DNA of 64,000 bases from Vibrio maerlii. GTDB lineage: Bacteria > Pseudomonadota > Gammaproteobacteria > Enterobacterales > Vibrionaceae. Of this stretch, positions 44,282 through 54,784 are shown piece by piece; within the stretch, counting starts at the first letter, position 1; every line of letters begins with the position of its first letter. Made by a program: the position numbers and the translations under genes. The notes beneath the pieces are model-generated. The model made no database searches. It saw only the letters and a list, made by a program, of their open reading frames with translations, and was not told the origin of the DNA. The stretch lies in the NCBI RefSeq assembly GCF_003415655.1, contig NZ_QRHC01000001.1:124001-188000 (forward strand), written 5' to 3'.

Positions 44282-44570
44282 GGGGTCAGTGTCTAGAACG
44301 CACACAGCATCAACAACAGTGAACAACAAAGGACTCTCGGTATAATCAGCGCAGAGCACACCCGACACTGACCCCGTCCAACTAGACCAACTTAACCACC
44401 AAGCCCGGGGTCAGAGTCACCGCATGATTCGAACATTCAATGCGTTCGAAGCCAACTGCAACTCTGACCCCATTCACGAACTCGCTCTTACTCCTCCCCT
44501 TCACCACCAAAACATTGAGATCGACAATGCTAATCCAAGGGGAGGAGTGTGACGGTTATTGGGGAGGGTT
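44282..44570. repeat. palindromic repeat cluster 8 (B-A-C)
   Basis: No gene lies in this gap. B 44282-44375, A 44407-44471 and a C (44483-44570) whose right half is broken: after AAGGGGAGG the sequence changes to AGTGTGACGGTTATT and then GGGGAGGG, so an insertion or rearrangement split the module next to the acyltransferase stop. Confidence 0.85.
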
Positions 44571-45549
44571 ACACTAACTTCTTCTTTGGCATACCTAAAA
44601 ACAACACACGTGTAATATTATACTTTTTAAATGTGAGCTCAATTAAAATAGGGCCAATAACCCCCATAAATAAAGAAGCCATAAATAAGATATAAAAATA
44701 CTCACCCAGACCAAGTTTTAACAAAACTATTCTAGAAAAAGCTGTAAAAAACACATGATACAAATATATAGAATAAGAATAAGAGCCTACACTAGCTAGT
44801 AACTTAGATTCTAACTTTAAAGCTAATAAACAAGAACAGGACAACATTCCTACTATCAATGGAAGTAATTCTCTTTTATTTGAATAATCTATAAACCCAA
44901 AATAAATCGCAGAGAATAACAATGTGATAGAAATCAAGATAAATGTGGAAGTTGTTTTGCTTAGATAACTAATTAATTTGTATCTATTAACACCCATACC
45001 TATTAAAAAATAAGGCATCAAATAGATCAACCCATTTAGCGAAAAGTACACTATGTTTATTGAGGACAAGTAAAAAGCAATAGAAATAAGCGTTATTAAA
45101 GCCCACTTACCAATACTTGAGAACATACTCGTTGCTTCTAGCATGACAACTATCAAAAACAATAGAAACAAAGACTCTATAAACCAAAAATGGGCTACAG
45201 GCAGGATATGAATAAGATACCAACTTTGAATGCTATCGTTTGAACCTGGTGTTAAATACTGTAAAACAGCAAAAGTTGTACCAACAAATATCATTGGTAA
45301 TAAAAGTCTTCGAGCTTTTTTAATTATAAAATCACCAGCACCACTTAAAAATGGTCGAAAGCTATATACTAAACCAGATAAAAATGTGAATAATGGCATT
45401 CTGACATATGCCAATATGTCATTAAAATCTCTAACAAAACCATCTAATACTCTAAGCCCATTATAAGGATTAGAGCCAATTACATGATAACTAACGAGCA
45501 GTAGACAAGCTAAACCACGTAGCGTGTCAATCTGTAAATTTCTATTCAT
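44569..45549 (-). CDS. membrane acyltransferase (OafA/WecH-like acyltransferase-3 family)
   Basis: This 326-residue protein has about ten hydrophobic segments. The N-terminal motif DTLRGLACLLLVSYHVIG (with the conserved histidine) and R..RRLLLP are typical of acyltransferase-3 proteins that O-acetylate or acylate sugars. The DNA is clearly AT-rich relative to its neighbours, suggesting horizontal transfer. AAGG before the ATG supports the start. It probably modifies the surface polysaccharide, but the acceptor is unknown. Confidence 0.85.
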   Translation of the reverse strand: MNRNLQIDTLRGLACLLLVSYHVIGSNPYNGLRVLDGFVRDFNDILAYVRMPLFTFLSGLVYSFRPFLSGAGDFIIKKARRLLLPMIFVGTTFAVLQYLTPGSNDSIQSWYLIHILPVAHFWFIESLFLLFLIVVMLEATSMFSSIGKWALITLISIAFYLSSINIVYFSLNGLIYLMPYFLIGMGVNRYKLISYLSKTTSTFILISITLLFSAIYFGFIDYSNKRELLPLIVGMLSCSCLLALKLESKLLASVGSYSYSIYLYHVFFTAFSRIVLLKLGLGEYFYILFMASLFMGVIGPILIELTFKKYNITRVLFLGMPKKKLV

Positions 45550-45690
45550 AAAAACCTTAAAATATAATATCTTTGGAAATTTAAAATTTAGAAGAAATAA
45601 CTATATAATTAAGATCCTTTTTAGCCATCTCTTCAAGCTAAGTGTTATAAACGAAACTCTTTCGACACAGAGTCCGCCAATTTAAAACAC

Positions 45691-45757
45691 CGCTCTTTCT
45701 CCTCCCCTTCATCACCGAACTATCGAGAACGACAATGCTAATCCAAGATGAGAGGTT
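45691..45757. repeat. degenerate module C
   Basis: GCTCTTTCTCCTCCCCTTCA, an altered centre, and TGCTAATCCAAGATGAGAGG are recognisable as module C, but the GGGGAGG...GGGAGGGGTT right half is lost. It is the only module between the acyltransferase gene and uppP. Confidence 0.7.
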
Positions 45758-45782
45758 AGCAATTAAACTGAATTACTTTTGA

Positions 45783-46586
45783 CTAGCTAAAAACACCATC
45801 AACCCAACACCCAACACCCAACAGCAGGCGATACACCACAAACGGCGTCATCCCCATCTTAGAGATAAGCTTCAAAAAGAAGTGAATACACAAATAAGCC
45901 GCAATGAATGAGGTCACCACACCCACCGACAGCATATCCAACGCCACAGGCACATCACTCATCGCCAACTTCAAACCTAAGTAACTTCCCGCCAAACTAA
46001 TAATTGGAATCGACATCAAGAACGAAAATCTTGCCGCTGCCTCACGAGTAAAGCCAAGATACAAGGCCGCCGTAATTGTCGCGCCCGAACGAGAAGTCCC
46101 CGGAATCAGCGCCATTGCTTGAGCAAGGCCAATTATCAAAGCTTGCTTCCACCCTGCTTGGTATTCATCCTGCTTAAAGCTGGCGGTTTTATCTACCCAC
46201 CAAAGCAGCAATCCAAACAAAATTGTCGTTGTAGCAATTACCCACGCGCTGCGCAGATACAACTCAATCAAGTCATCTAACAACAATCCCAATACACACG
46301 CAGGAATGGTAGCCAGAATGATCAACCACGCCAGTTTAGATTCTTTATTGTGCTCACGCTGAAACACAGAGCCAAACCACGCAGTTAGCAGCGACATTAC
46401 TTCCTTGCGGAAATAGATCACCACAGCCGCTAATGTGCCGACATGCACCGCGACATCAAACGCCAAGCCTTGGTCTTCCCAACCTAAAATAGCCGAGGGA
46501 AGGATAAGGTGTGCCGAGCTAGAGATGGGCAAAAACTCAGTAAGCCCCTGGATAAGGGCCAAGATAAAAGATTCGAAAATAGACAT
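45783..46586 (-). CDS. uppP: undecaprenyl-diphosphatase (BacA/UppP)
   Basis: This 267-residue protein has the two conserved UppP motifs: [15 protein letters not shown] (the catalytic (E/Q)E-type loop with the Ser pair) and [10 protein letters not shown]. About eight hydrophobic segments match the usual length. It recycles undecaprenyl diphosphate to the monophosphate carrier used for peptidoglycan, O-antigen and capsule. Its presence beside glycan genes and repeats suggests an additional, cluster-linked copy, though it could be the only one; the rest of the genome is not visible. Confidence 0.94.
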   Translation of the reverse strand: MSIFESFILALIQGLTEFLPISSSAHLILPSAILGWEDQGLAFDVAVHVGTLAAVVIYFRKEVMSLLTAWFGSVFQREHNKESKLAWLIILATIPACVLGLLLDDLIELYLRSAWVIATTTILFGLLLWWVDKTASFKQDEYQAGWKQALIIGLAQAMALIPGTSRSGATITAALYLGFTREAAARFSFLMSIPIISLAGSYLGLKLAMSDVPVALDMLSVGVVTSFIAAYLCIHFFLKLISKMGMTPFVVYRLLLGVGCWVDGVFS

Positions 46587-46643
46587 AGTTTTATTTAGTA
46601 AAAGTTAAGTTTAGGGGTTACAGCGAAGAATCCAGACTCACTT

Positions 46644-47040
46644 GGGGTCAGTGTCCAGAGCACACACAGCATCAACAACATCGAACAACAAAGGATTCTC
46701 TGTACCATCAGCGCAGATCACACCCGACACTGACCCCGTCAACCTAGCCCAACGCACACACTAAACCCGGGGTCAGAGTTACCGCATGCGCCCGAGCATT
46801 CAATGCGTTCAGAGCTAACTGCAACTCTGACCCCATTCTCGATCCTGCTCTTACTCCTCCCCTTAATCACCAAACTATTGAGAGCGGTAATGCCAATCCA
46901 AGGGGGGGGCAGGGACGGGTTGTTCGTGATTAATCCGGACTATCTTGGGGTCAGTGTCTAGAATGCGCATAGTACCAACAACAGTGAACTTCGAAGTATT
47001 CACAATACTTTCAGCGCAGAGCACACCTGACACTGACCCC
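46644..47040. repeat. palindromic repeat cluster 9 (B-A-C-B)
   Basis: No gene lies in this gap. B 46644-46737; A 46769-46834; C 46846-46925 with GGGGGGGC and AGGGACGGGT substitutions in the right half; B 46947-47040. It separates uppP from the DHH gene. Confidence 0.9.
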
Positions 47041-47050
47041 GTCCACCAAA

Positions 47051-48031
47051 CTAGTTCAAATAAAAACCGTTCAATGCATCAATAAACGCTTGTTTCTGCT
47101 CTAACGGCAACTGATTGATCCCGGCGGCGGCTTTACGCCCTCCCCCTGTTGGGAACTGAGTACACACCTCATCGGCACCGACACGATTGGTTAACGGCGC
47201 TCGCACACTCACGGTGTAATCTTCACCACTTGGATTCAGAGTAAGAACGGCATGCGCCTTACTTGGAGACAAGTTTGCAAGCTCATTGCCATATACGCCA
47301 CTGGTGCGTCTTGCCCACGCTTGAGCAGGAAACTCATAGACCGCGCAGATATCGCTGTTATAGATTGGCACCAACGCATTGACGTTTTTATAGTCATCCT
47401 CATAACCTTGCTTTAAACGGTAATAAGGTGACGTAGGCTCATCAAGAAGTGCAAACGGGCTTGGGTAATTCAACAACTCACGATATAAATCAGCAGGCTC
47501 AATGTGCAAATCACTCAAACTCGCACCATAACCGTTGTAGTTAATCAGCGTACCAAGCTCTTTCAAGAACTCAATCTGCGCTTGAGTAAAACCATGTACA
47601 TTCGCTAACGCCATTGCCGTCGAGATAAGGTTATCTCCAAACGCACCTGCAATCGCCCAAGCGACATACGGATTATCACCATGTGTATCTTCCAAATATT
47701 GGTGAATCAACAGGCTAGTACACACTTCAGAATCTAGATTAATCACGGCAGTAAGCTTGTCTGACGCTGGCACATCCCCCGTTCGGTGGTGATCACAATA
47801 GAACACCTCAATATCACGCTCTAGCAAGCTTTGTAACGATTCGATGTTTTTCTCCATTGAGATGTCCAGTGTGGTCACTGAACTCACATCATCACGTTTT
47901 GATACTTGGGCGAGTAATTTAATATCGCGTTTCACACCAGTGATCAACGTACTCTGTTTAGGCTGTGTCAGCCTTAATTGAAGCAATGCGATGATGCCAT
48001 CGGCATCACCATTAAATACATCGTAATGCAT
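47051..48031 (-). CDS. DHH-family phosphoesterase
   Basis: This 326-residue protein has the DHH core: FNGDADGIIALLQL near the N-terminus, TTLDISMEKN, then CDHHRTGDVP (the DHH motif itself, within residues 75-90). Near the C-terminus GGGRKAAAGIN is typical of the DHHA1 RNA/substrate-binding glycine motif. Relatives include pAp phosphatases, c-di-AMP phosphodiesterases and oligoribonucleases. Because the gene lies just downstream of cysC, a pAp-recycling role (the by-product of PAPS use) is attractive but only inferred from context. Confidence 0.85.
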   Translation of the reverse strand: MHYDVFNGDADGIIALLQLRLTQPKQSTLITGVKRDIKLLAQVSKRDDVSSVTTLDISMEKNIESLQSLLERDIEVFYCDHHRTGDVPASDKLTAVINLDSEVCTSLLIHQYLEDTHGDNPYVAWAIAGAFGDNLISTAMALANVHGFTQAQIEFLKELGTLINYNGYGASLSDLHIEPADLYRELLNYPSPFALLDEPTSPYYRLKQGYEDDYKNVNALVPIYNSDICAVYEFPAQAWARRTSGVYGNELANLSPSKAHAVLTLNPSGEDYTVSVRAPLTNRVGADEVCTQFPTGGGRKAAAGINQLPLEQKQAFIDALNGFYLN

Positions 48032-48051
48032 GGGGTATCCTATGGTTGGAT

Positions 48052-48086
48052 AGCTAGAAGCTAGAAGCTAGAAGCTAGAAGCTAAA
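48052..48086. repeat. heptamer tandem repeat (AGCTAGA), about 5 copies at the cysC stop codon
   Basis: Four perfect AGCTAGA units and one variant run from the DHH gene leader into the last codons of cysC. The cysC TAG stop and its final FSF codons are part of the array. Confidence 0.9.
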
Positions 48087-48713
48087 ATATTTACGCTCAA
48101 TAAGCGCATCAACGATTTGCTCAGCACACTGCTCAATAGAGAACTCTGCCGTCTTAACATGAATCTCTGGATTCAACGGCGCTTCATAGTCCGAGCTGAT
48201 ACCCGTAAAGTTTTTGATTTCTCCGCTACGGGCTTTTTTATACAAACCTTTAGGGTCACGTGATTCGCAAACCTCTAGCGGCGTATCAATAAACACTTCC
48301 AAGAACTGGTCGTGTTCTAACAAGTCACGTACCTGTTGACGATCAGAAATAAAGGGAGAGATGAATGCCGTCAATACAATGGAACCCGAGTCAACAAATA
48401 ACTTAGCGACTTCACCAATACGTCGAATATTCTCGATACGGTCAGCATCACTAAATCCAAGGTCTTTGTTTAACCCGTGGCGCACGTTATCACCATCTAA
48501 CAAATAGCTGTGTTTACCCAATGCCATGAGTTTCGCTTCTACTGCATTAGCGACGGTAGACTTGCCTGAACCACTTAAACCGGTAAACCAAAGCACAACC
48601 GGCTTTTGTTTCTTTTGCTCTGCACGTTGCTCTGATGTGACCGTCGCATTGTGCCAAACCACATCACTTGATTTATCGGTAATATTTTCTTTGTTGTTAT
48701 AAGGACTCGTCAT
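48075..48713 (-). CDS. cysC: adenylylsulfate kinase
   Basis: This 212-residue protein has the P-loop GLSGSGKST, the [17 protein letters not shown] region that binds APS, and [22 protein letters not shown], all hallmarks of CysC. It phosphorylates APS at the 3' position to give PAPS. It is downstream of the SLC13 permease, separated by an intergenic heptamer array. Combined with cysN and cysD it completes sulfate activation. PAPS is used both for sulfate reduction and by sulfotransferases; a sulfotransferase gene lies within the same run at 55543-56361. Confidence 0.94.
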   Translation of the reverse strand: MTSPYNNKENITDKSSDVVWHNATVTSEQRAEQKKQKPVVLWFTGLSGSGKSTVANAVEAKLMALGKHSYLLDGDNVRHGLNKDLGFSDADRIENIRRIGEVAKLFVDSGSIVLTAFISPFISDRQQVRDLLEHDQFLEVFIDTPLEVCESRDPKGLYKKARSGEIKNFTGISSDYEAPLNPEIHVKTAEFSIEQCAEQIVDALIERKYFSF

Positions 48714-48732
48714 AAAAAACCTATCACTGCTT

Positions 48733-48814
48733 AAACTGAAAACTGAAAACTGAAAACTGAAAACTGAAAACTGAAAACTGAAAACTGAAAACTGAAAACT
48801 GAAAACTGAAAACT
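48733..48814. repeat. heptamer tandem repeat (AAACTGA), about 11.7 copies
   Basis: Eleven perfect AAACTGA units plus a partial one fill the gap between the SLC13 permease stop codon (48821) and the cysC start (48713). It is the longest of the five short tandem arrays in the window. Confidence 0.93.
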
Positions 48815-48820
48815 AGACTC

Positions 48821-50563
48821 TTAAAACGGATACACAACAGGAATCATTAAAATCACCGTAATTGAATAGACAACAGAAACAGGCAAGCCCAGCTTAAAGT
48901 AGTCTTTCATTGTGTAATTACCTGCTGAATACACCATCAAGTTAGTTTGATAGCCAAAGGGCGACAAAAAGCTTGCACTGGCACCAAAGGCTACCGCCAT
49001 AATGAACGGCATTGTATCGACACCAAACTGCTGTGCCGTGGTCATCGCGATTGGGAAAATGATCGCCGCGGCAGCATTGTTGGTAATCAACTCGGTCAAC
49101 AACAGCGTTACCAAGAATACTCCAATAAACGCACCATACACCCCGTAGCCTTGGGTCATCGCTAACAATCCTGAACTGATGGATTGCGCCAAGCCACTGG
49201 TTTGCATGGCATTGGCGAGTGCTAACGCACTGCCGACCACAATGATAATCTCAAATGGAATACGGCGGCGAACGTACTGCACACTCAATACGCCACTTAA
49301 TACAAGGGCACCCAACAGCAACAATAGCCCCTTTATAAGCGGTAACACGTTGCAAGCAGATAAACCGATCACAGCCGCAAACCCAGTTAATACCCATTGA
49401 GACTGACGTTTAGGCAACTCTTGCTGCTCACTGATTAACAACTCAGGGTTAAGCAGGACAAAGTTACGCTTTAGGTTGTGTCTATCTTTAAAATCATTAC
49501 CGACGGTTAGCAACAACATATCTCCAGCTCTGAGTTTGATATTCCCTAGCCCACCAGAGATTTGGTGATCGCCTCGGCGCACGCCCAAGACCGATGCGTT
49601 AAACAGTGAGCGGAATTTCACTTGTTTGATGCTTTTTCCTACGCATACTGAATCGGGCAATAGAACGACCTCACAGGTATTGTTGCTGTGGCTCGACTCT
49701 TCTGTAGTTAACCCAACAACATCTAGCCCGTTTACCTGTTCTATGGTCGAGAGTGCTTTCACATCGCCACTAAACAGCAGGCTGTCTCCCTTCTGCAATA
49801 CCTCATCCGGCGATACCACCGCAATCACAGCATCCCCACGAACGATTTCAGTGAGGTACAAATTGCCTAGTTCGCGTAGACCAGCATCGACAATAGATTT
49901 GCCGGCTAGCGATGACGAAGTCACTTTCGCTTCAAGAAAGTATTGATTACTGTGCTCTTGACCTGCTTGGTTGCTGATAGGCAGTAACTTAATCCCAATC
50001 AATAAACACACTAAACACACGAACAGCACGACAATGGCAATAGGCGTAGTAGTAAACATCGAGAGCGAGCGTAACCCATACTCTTCTGCAAAGCCTGAAA
50101 CAATCAAGTTAGTCGAGGTGCCGACTAAGGTTAGCGTGCCGCCCAAAATTGAAGCGTAAGAGAGCGGCAATAAATAGCGCGATGCCTGATGTGCAAAATG
50201 GCTTTTGATGCAGCCCATAAGCGTGGCGACAACGGCAGTATTATTGGCAAAACCGGAGGTAACGCTTGCCACTACTAACAAACGTACATAATTCAACAAC
50301 GGCGAGCCATTAAACAGCGCCTTGCCTAAGTGCTTCACATAATAGGTACGCTCCACCGCAAGGCTGCAAACAATCAGAAGCATTAAAGTAATGAGTGAAT
50401 TATTGGCAAAGCCTTTTAGATAGACCTCTTGCTCGACCAGACCAAACACAAACAAAGCCGCGCCCGTTGCTGCGAACGCAAGCAATGGGCGAAGTTGAAA
50501 CACCGCTAACGCAACCAATAATGCGATAAGCAAACCGGCGATGAACCATTGAGAATCAATCAT
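48821..50563 (-). CDS. SLC13-family permease with RCK_C domains, probable sulfate transporter
   Basis: This 580-residue protein has two halves of the SLC13/ArsB-type membrane fold (helices in the first 200 and last 180 residues, including FANNTAVVATLMG and ELITNNAAAAIIFPIA). Between them are two TrkA-C/RCK_C domains of about 80 residues each (SIVDAGLRELGNLYLTEIVR and SIKQVKFRSLFNASVLGVRR). Such proteins are common next to cysC in Vibrio-type genomes and are thought to move sulfate with sodium. Here it completes the cys set on the far side of the glycan genes. Confidence 0.88.
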   Translation of the reverse strand: MIDSQWFIAGLLIALLVALAVFQLRPLLAFAATGAALFVFGLVEQEVYLKGFANNSLITLMLLIVCSLAVERTYYVKHLGKALFNGSPLLNYVRLLVVASVTSGFANNTAVVATLMGCIKSHFAHQASRYLLPLSYASILGGTLTLVGTSTNLIVSGFAEEYGLRSLSMFTTTPIAIVVLFVCLVCLLIGIKLLPISNQAGQEHSNQYFLEAKVTSSSLAGKSIVDAGLRELGNLYLTEIVRGDAVIAVVSPDEVLQKGDSLLFSGDVKALSTIEQVNGLDVVGLTTEESSHSNNTCEVVLLPDSVCVGKSIKQVKFRSLFNASVLGVRRGDHQISGGLGNIKLRAGDMLLLTVGNDFKDRHNLKRNFVLLNPELLISEQQELPKRQSQWVLTGFAAVIGLSACNVLPLIKGLLLLLGALVLSGVLSVQYVRRRIPFEIIIVVGSALALANAMQTSGLAQSISSGLLAMTQGYGVYGAFIGVFLVTLLLTELITNNAAAAIIFPIAMTTAQQFGVDTMPFIMAVAFGASASFLSPFGYQTNLMVYSAGNYTMKDYFKLGLPVSVVYSITVILMIPVVYPF

Positions 50564-50598
50564 ATAACGACGTAAAGCCTATAGCGGTCAGCTAACAG

Positions 50599-51873
50599 CT
50601 AGACCTTTCTAAAAATATTGAGCGTGTTAAAACCAAGTCGCTTTTTCACCATCCAAACCGCAAGCAGGTTTTGGGTCGCTACTGAAATAGCCGTCGCATA
50701 GGCCGCGCCCATCAAACCAAACTGACTGGTTAAGCCAAAAGCAAGTGCGATAGCTAGTGGGCCAGAGAACAACACAACGTTACGCATGTCTTTTTCATGG
50801 CCTGTCATGTTAAGCAAATATCCCACAGACCCAGTAATCACATTAATAAACTGCCCTAAGGCCAGAATTTGCAATAACGGAGCAGCTGCCTTGTATTCTT
50901 CACCGAAGAGTCCCATTAGGAACTCAGGGAAAAAAATCATAAAGGCGATAACCGGTATAGCCAACGTTACCATGAGACGACTAGATAGCAACGAGAGCTT
51001 GTTAACTTCTAGTGCGTTATCTTTGTCGAAAGCGTGAGCAAATTTGGGGGCCACTACCAAGTTAACCGCAATGAGCACAAAACTCGCTAAGGTTGCTGTG
51101 CGTTGCGCAGAGGCAAAAAATGCAACGTCTGTGCTCGAAAGGTACTTGGCTGTCGCTAACTGCCCTGCCCATTGAGCACACATACCCATGAGAAGTGCAA
51201 TAAATAGTGCTGATATACTTGCTTTCAGTTCGGGTGAAAGTTTGGCACTAATATCGAATGATGTTCCTGGGTTTTTAAACCAAGACCACGCACCTAATAA
51301 CGCTGCTAGGATTAGTGAAAAAAGATACACATTGATCAGGGTAGCGCTGGTTTGAACCAAAGTAAGTAATGCCAATATCGCTAGAATCGAAACAAAGGAA
51401 AGCTGAGCAATAACGTTTTGCACTGTACTGGCAAGTACAGCGCTTTGTTTACCTTGAAGCAAAGCCGCAGTAATCTGCACCAAAGCGTACATACCCATAG
51501 CCAATGCAATCACTGGTAGCATAGGTGCAAGCTCAGGCATACCCAACCATTGAGCAATCTGATTTGGAGCTAATAAAGTGAAGATGAGTGCGATAATTGC
51601 TAGAACAGTAACTGCTTTGAGAACAATCGAGACATCTTGATTTATACGTTGCCAACTAGAACCAAAATCTGCTCCCACCACTTTCAGCAGTGCATTCGGA
51701 GAGCCGAATGCCATCAAACCACCACCGAGTTGAGCTAATGCCAGAGCAAAGAAAAATACCCCCGCATGGCTTACTTCGGTGGTGTTGGCGACCACGAGGC
51801 TCATGAAGAAACCCGCGGCGGCGCCGAAGCCTCGAACAGCAAACACTTGTATTGATTTGAGTAATAGTTGCAT
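50599..51873 (-). CDS. wzx: polysaccharide flippase (Wzx-like, MOP superfamily)
   Basis: This 424-residue protein has about twelve hydrophobic segments. The pattern (VFAVRGFGAAAGFFMSLVVA at the start, FALALAQLGGGLMAFGSPN, then GYLLNMTGHEKDMRN in the last third) matches the MOP-superfamily oligosaccharide flippases. It should flip undecaprenyl-linked repeat units across the inner membrane. It lies 24 bases after manB and 35 before the SLC13 gene. Codon and base composition are less AT-rich than the genes at 54.8-59.7 kb. Confidence 0.87.
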   Translation of the reverse strand: MQLLLKSIQVFAVRGFGAAAGFFMSLVVANTTEVSHAGVFFFALALAQLGGGLMAFGSPNALLKVVGADFGSSWQRINQDVSIVLKAVTVLAIIALIFTLLAPNQIAQWLGMPELAPMLPVIALAMGMYALVQITAALLQGKQSAVLASTVQNVIAQLSFVSILAILALLTLVQTSATLINVYLFSLILAALLGAWSWFKNPGTSFDISAKLSPELKASISALFIALLMGMCAQWAGQLATAKYLSSTDVAFFASAQRTATLASFVLIAVNLVVAPKFAHAFDKDNALEVNKLSLLSSRLMVTLAIPVIAFMIFFPEFLMGLFGEEYKAAAPLLQILALGQFINVITGSVGYLLNMTGHEKDMRNVVLFSGPLAIALAFGLTSQFGLMGAAYATAISVATQNLLAVWMVKKRLGFNTLNIFRKV

Positions 51874-51897
51874 AAATTAGTCTTTTTGTTTCACAAA

Positions 51898-53337
51898 CTA
51901 CAACGCTTGAACTTGTTCCAAAGCTTTTTCAACAATACCTTTCGAACACTTAACCGTTTCGGCCTCAGCATAACAACGAAGTTCAGGTGCATTACCCGAA
52001 GGTCGAAGGTGTAAGACTGTCAAATCAGACAATGTCATGCGCAAGCCATCTGTGTTATCCACTTTCTCAACCCCGATATTCTCAAAGCCTAGATGTTCAA
52101 CCAAGGCTTGAGGGTTCTCTCTACCTTTCTCCAGAATGGCTACGCTCTTTTCTGTAGCGAAATTTTGGATGCGATCACTGTGGGTAAAGCGGAGCGGTAA
52201 AGCGGAAACCAAATCTTTGATGTTCATGTTTGTCTTGCTCGACAATGCCAATAGCATCAAGGCTGGAAGCACTGCATCACGTGTTGGTAGCGCTTTCAGT
52301 ATTTTGCCGTTCACTACGGTATCACTGCCTAGCAGGTAACCACCGTTGGCTTCAAAACCTGCCACGCTTTTATGTTCTTCGGCTAAAGATACAAACTCTG
52401 CAATCACATACGGCGACCCAATGCGAGTTTGTTTTACCGTTTTGAACTCTGGCGACTGGGCAATAATAGTGTTGCAGCTCACAGGAATAGCTAACGCTTC
52501 AACTTCTAAAGCTTTAGAGCACAATAACCCAAGAATATCGCCACGCAGCCATTCACCTGATTCGTCGGCAACTAGTGGTCTGTCACCATCACCATCGGTC
52601 GAGAAGATAAAATCAAGGTTGTATTCTTCAGACCAATTGCGTGCTTTCTCTTTATCCGCTTCTGATACCGCTTCAGTATCGATTGGTACAAAAGTATCGG
52701 TGCGCTCTAGTGAAACCACTTCAGCACCGAACGATTCAAACAAACCCAAATACAAATCACGGCCAGCGCTAGAGTGCTCATAAACGCCAATGCGCTTACC
52801 TGCTAAAAAGTCAGAGGCAAACAAGCTAGAGTAGCGCTCACAATAAGCATCTGCAGCAGCACTCCTTGCTTCTAACTCGGCTAGCGTTTTAATCGCTGAG
52901 AACGTTACTCGAGAGCTCACAATCGCTTGCTCGTCTTGCTTAGATATCTCACCATCAGGGCGATAAAACTTAAGTCCGTTACGGTCAAACGGAATATGTG
53001 AACCCGTGACCATGATACAAGGCATACCATCTTGCATCGCTTTGTAAGCCAACGCTGGTGTTGGAATAACACCGTAGTAGATTGCTTCAATATCAAGTGA
53101 CTCTAGTGCTGCGATACACGCTTGTACCATTTCAGGGCTGCTTGGACGATTGTCGATAGCAATAGCCACCTGATTGAAACCGAAGTTACCACGCATTGAA
53201 TCGACAAATGCATGGGTAAACGCCGCGCAAACATCAGGCGTGAACTGAGTCACTAGGCCACGCGCACCACTGGTGCCAAATTGCACGCCAGATTGCGCTA
53301 ATACTTCACTTGCTATTAATTGGGTTTGAATAGACAT
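51898..53337 (-). CDS. manB: phosphomannomutase/phosphoglucomutase
   Basis: This protein of about 479 residues (from ATG 53337) has the phosphoserine loop [16 protein letters not shown], the metal-binding STDGDGDRP and the sugar-binding EANGGYLLG motif, and ends in a phosphate-binding [11 protein letters not shown]. It converts mannose-6-phosphate to mannose-1-phosphate for the ManC reaction. I use ATG 53337 because GGAG lies upstream and the conserved sequence begins soon after it; an in-frame ATG 29 codons upstream would run far into manC. The two genes are separated by one base. Confidence 0.92.
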   Translation of the reverse strand: MSIQTQLIASEVLAQSGVQFGTSGARGLVTQFTPDVCAAFTHAFVDSMRGNFGFNQVAIAIDNRPSSPEMVQACIAALESLDIEAIYYGVIPTPALAYKAMQDGMPCIMVTGSHIPFDRNGLKFYRPDGEISKQDEQAIVSSRVTFSAIKTLAELEARSAAADAYCERYSSLFASDFLAGKRIGVYEHSSAGRDLYLGLFESFGAEVVSLERTDTFVPIDTEAVSEADKEKARNWSEEYNLDFIFSTDGDGDRPLVADESGEWLRGDILGLLCSKALEVEALAIPVSCNTIIAQSPEFKTVKQTRIGSPYVIAEFVSLAEEHKSVAGFEANGGYLLGSDTVVNGKILKALPTRDAVLPALMLLALSSKTNMNIKDLVSALPLRFTHSDRIQNFATEKSVAILEKGRENPQALVEHLGFENIGVEKVDNTDGLRMTLSDLTVLHLRPSGNAPELRCYAEAETVKCSKGIVEKALEQVQAL

Positions 53338-53338
53338 A

Positions 53339-54784
53339 TCAGTAATCTCCACCAAATTTAGACGCCTGCTCATCGAAGCGAACAATATCGTCTTCTTCCA
53401 AGTAAGAGCCTGAACGAACTTCAATCAGCTCTAACGGTACTTGGCCTGGGTTTTCTATCGCATGAGGTGTACCAATCGGGATATAGGTCGATTGGTTTTC
53501 GCTTAATAAGAAAGTTTCATCACCCTTGGTGACTTTGGCCGTACCAGAAACCACAATCCAATGCTCAGCTCGGTGGTAGTGCATTTGCAGTGCCGTTTTC
53601 TCTTTTGGCTTCACATGTACTTGCTTAACATGAAAACGATCCCCTTCAGAAACGGTATCGTGAGAACCCCAAGGACGGAACACTTCACGGTGCTGCAGAT
53701 ACTCACTACGACCTTCTGACTTAAGACGGTTCACAATCGATTTCACGTCTTGTACTTTGTCTTTATCTGCGACCAATACAGCATCTTTGGTTTCAACGAC
53801 GATCAGATTTTCAACACCTACCGTTGCGACTAGCTTGTTCTGAGAATAGATAAAGCTATCTTGAGTATCCTCAGCCAACACATCACCACGAGTGGCGTTG
53901 CCGTTATCATCTTTATCGTTAACATCCCAGAGCGCAGACCAAGAACCCACATCGCTCCACTCTGCATTCATTGGCACCACAACGGCTTTATCGGTCTTTT
54001 CCATCACAGCAAAGTCGATAGACTCATCAGGAATCGCCGAAAATAGCTCTGGAGACATACGGATAAAATCAAGGTCGTTGAAGTGACTATCGTGTGCCTT
54101 GGCACAAGCTTCAAAAATATCTGGGCGGTGTTTAGCTAACTCTTCAAGATAAACTGACGCCTTGAATAGGAACATGCCGCTGTTCCATAAATAGTTACCG
54201 TCACGGAGGTATTGTTTTGCGGTTTCTAGATCAGGTTTTTCAACAAAGCTGTCAACTGTAAACCCTTTATCCGAGCCGCCCGTTTCAACAGCAGCGCCAG
54301 TCTTAATATAACCATAGCCCGTTTCAGGAGAGGTCGCTCCAATACCGAATGTCACCATATCGCCACGTTGTGCATAAGGGATCGCAGCTTCTACGGCTTT
54401 ATGGAATGATTCGGTGTCTTTGATGACGTGGTCAGCAGCAAGCACCAGCATGAGTGCATCATCGCCCATTACTTGGGTCATGTGGGCAGCCAGTGCAATC
54501 GCTGGGGCGGTATTCCGCCCTACTGGTTCAAGCAGAATACCGCTGTGCATCACGTTTGCGCGACGTAGCTGTTCTGCTACTAGAAATCGGTGAACATCGT
54601 TGCAAATAACAAAAGGAGCACAGTGGTCTAGCCCTTCCATTCTGTGTAAAGTTTGCTGGAGCATTGTTTCGTTACTTGTAATAGAAAGAAACTGCTTTGG
54701 GTGCTCTGTACGCGATAAAGGCCAAAGACGGCTTCCGGACCCACCGGCCATGATTACTGGTTGTACAATATTATTCATGCTCAC
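53339..54784 (-). CDS. manC: mannose-1-phosphate guanylyltransferase/mannose-6-phosphate isomerase
   Basis: This 481-residue bifunctional protein has the nucleotidyltransferase motif [28 protein letters not shown], and the C-terminal cupin domain ([18 protein letters not shown], then [12 protein letters not shown]) of the type II isomerase. It makes GDP-mannose, a donor for mannose, fucose or related sugars. The start overlaps the WecG-type gene by 14 bases. Together with manB it shows that the polymer probably includes a GDP-mannose-derived sugar. Confidence 0.94.
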   Translation of the reverse strand: MSMNNIVQPVIMAGGSGSRLWPLSRTEHPKQFLSITSNETMLQQTLHRMEGLDHCAPFVICNDVHRFLVAEQLRRANVMHSGILLEPVGRNTAPAIALAAHMTQVMGDDALMLVLAADHVIKDTESFHKAVEAAIPYAQRGDMVTFGIGATSPETGYGYIKTGAAVETGGSDKGFTVDSFVEKPDLETAKQYLRDGNYLWNSGMFLFKASVYLEELAKHRPDIFEACAKAHDSHFNDLDFIRMSPELFSAIPDESIDFAVMEKTDKAVVVPMNAEWSDVGSWSALWDVNDKDDNGNATRGDVLAEDTQDSFIYSQNKLVATVGVENLIVVETKDAVLVADKDKVQDVKSIVNRLKSEGRSEYLQHREVFRPWGSHDTVSEGDRFHVKQVHVKPKEKTALQMHYHRAEHWIVVSGTAKVTKGDETFLLSENQSTYIPIGTPHAIENPGQVPLELIEVRSGSYLEEDDIVRFDEQASKFGGDY

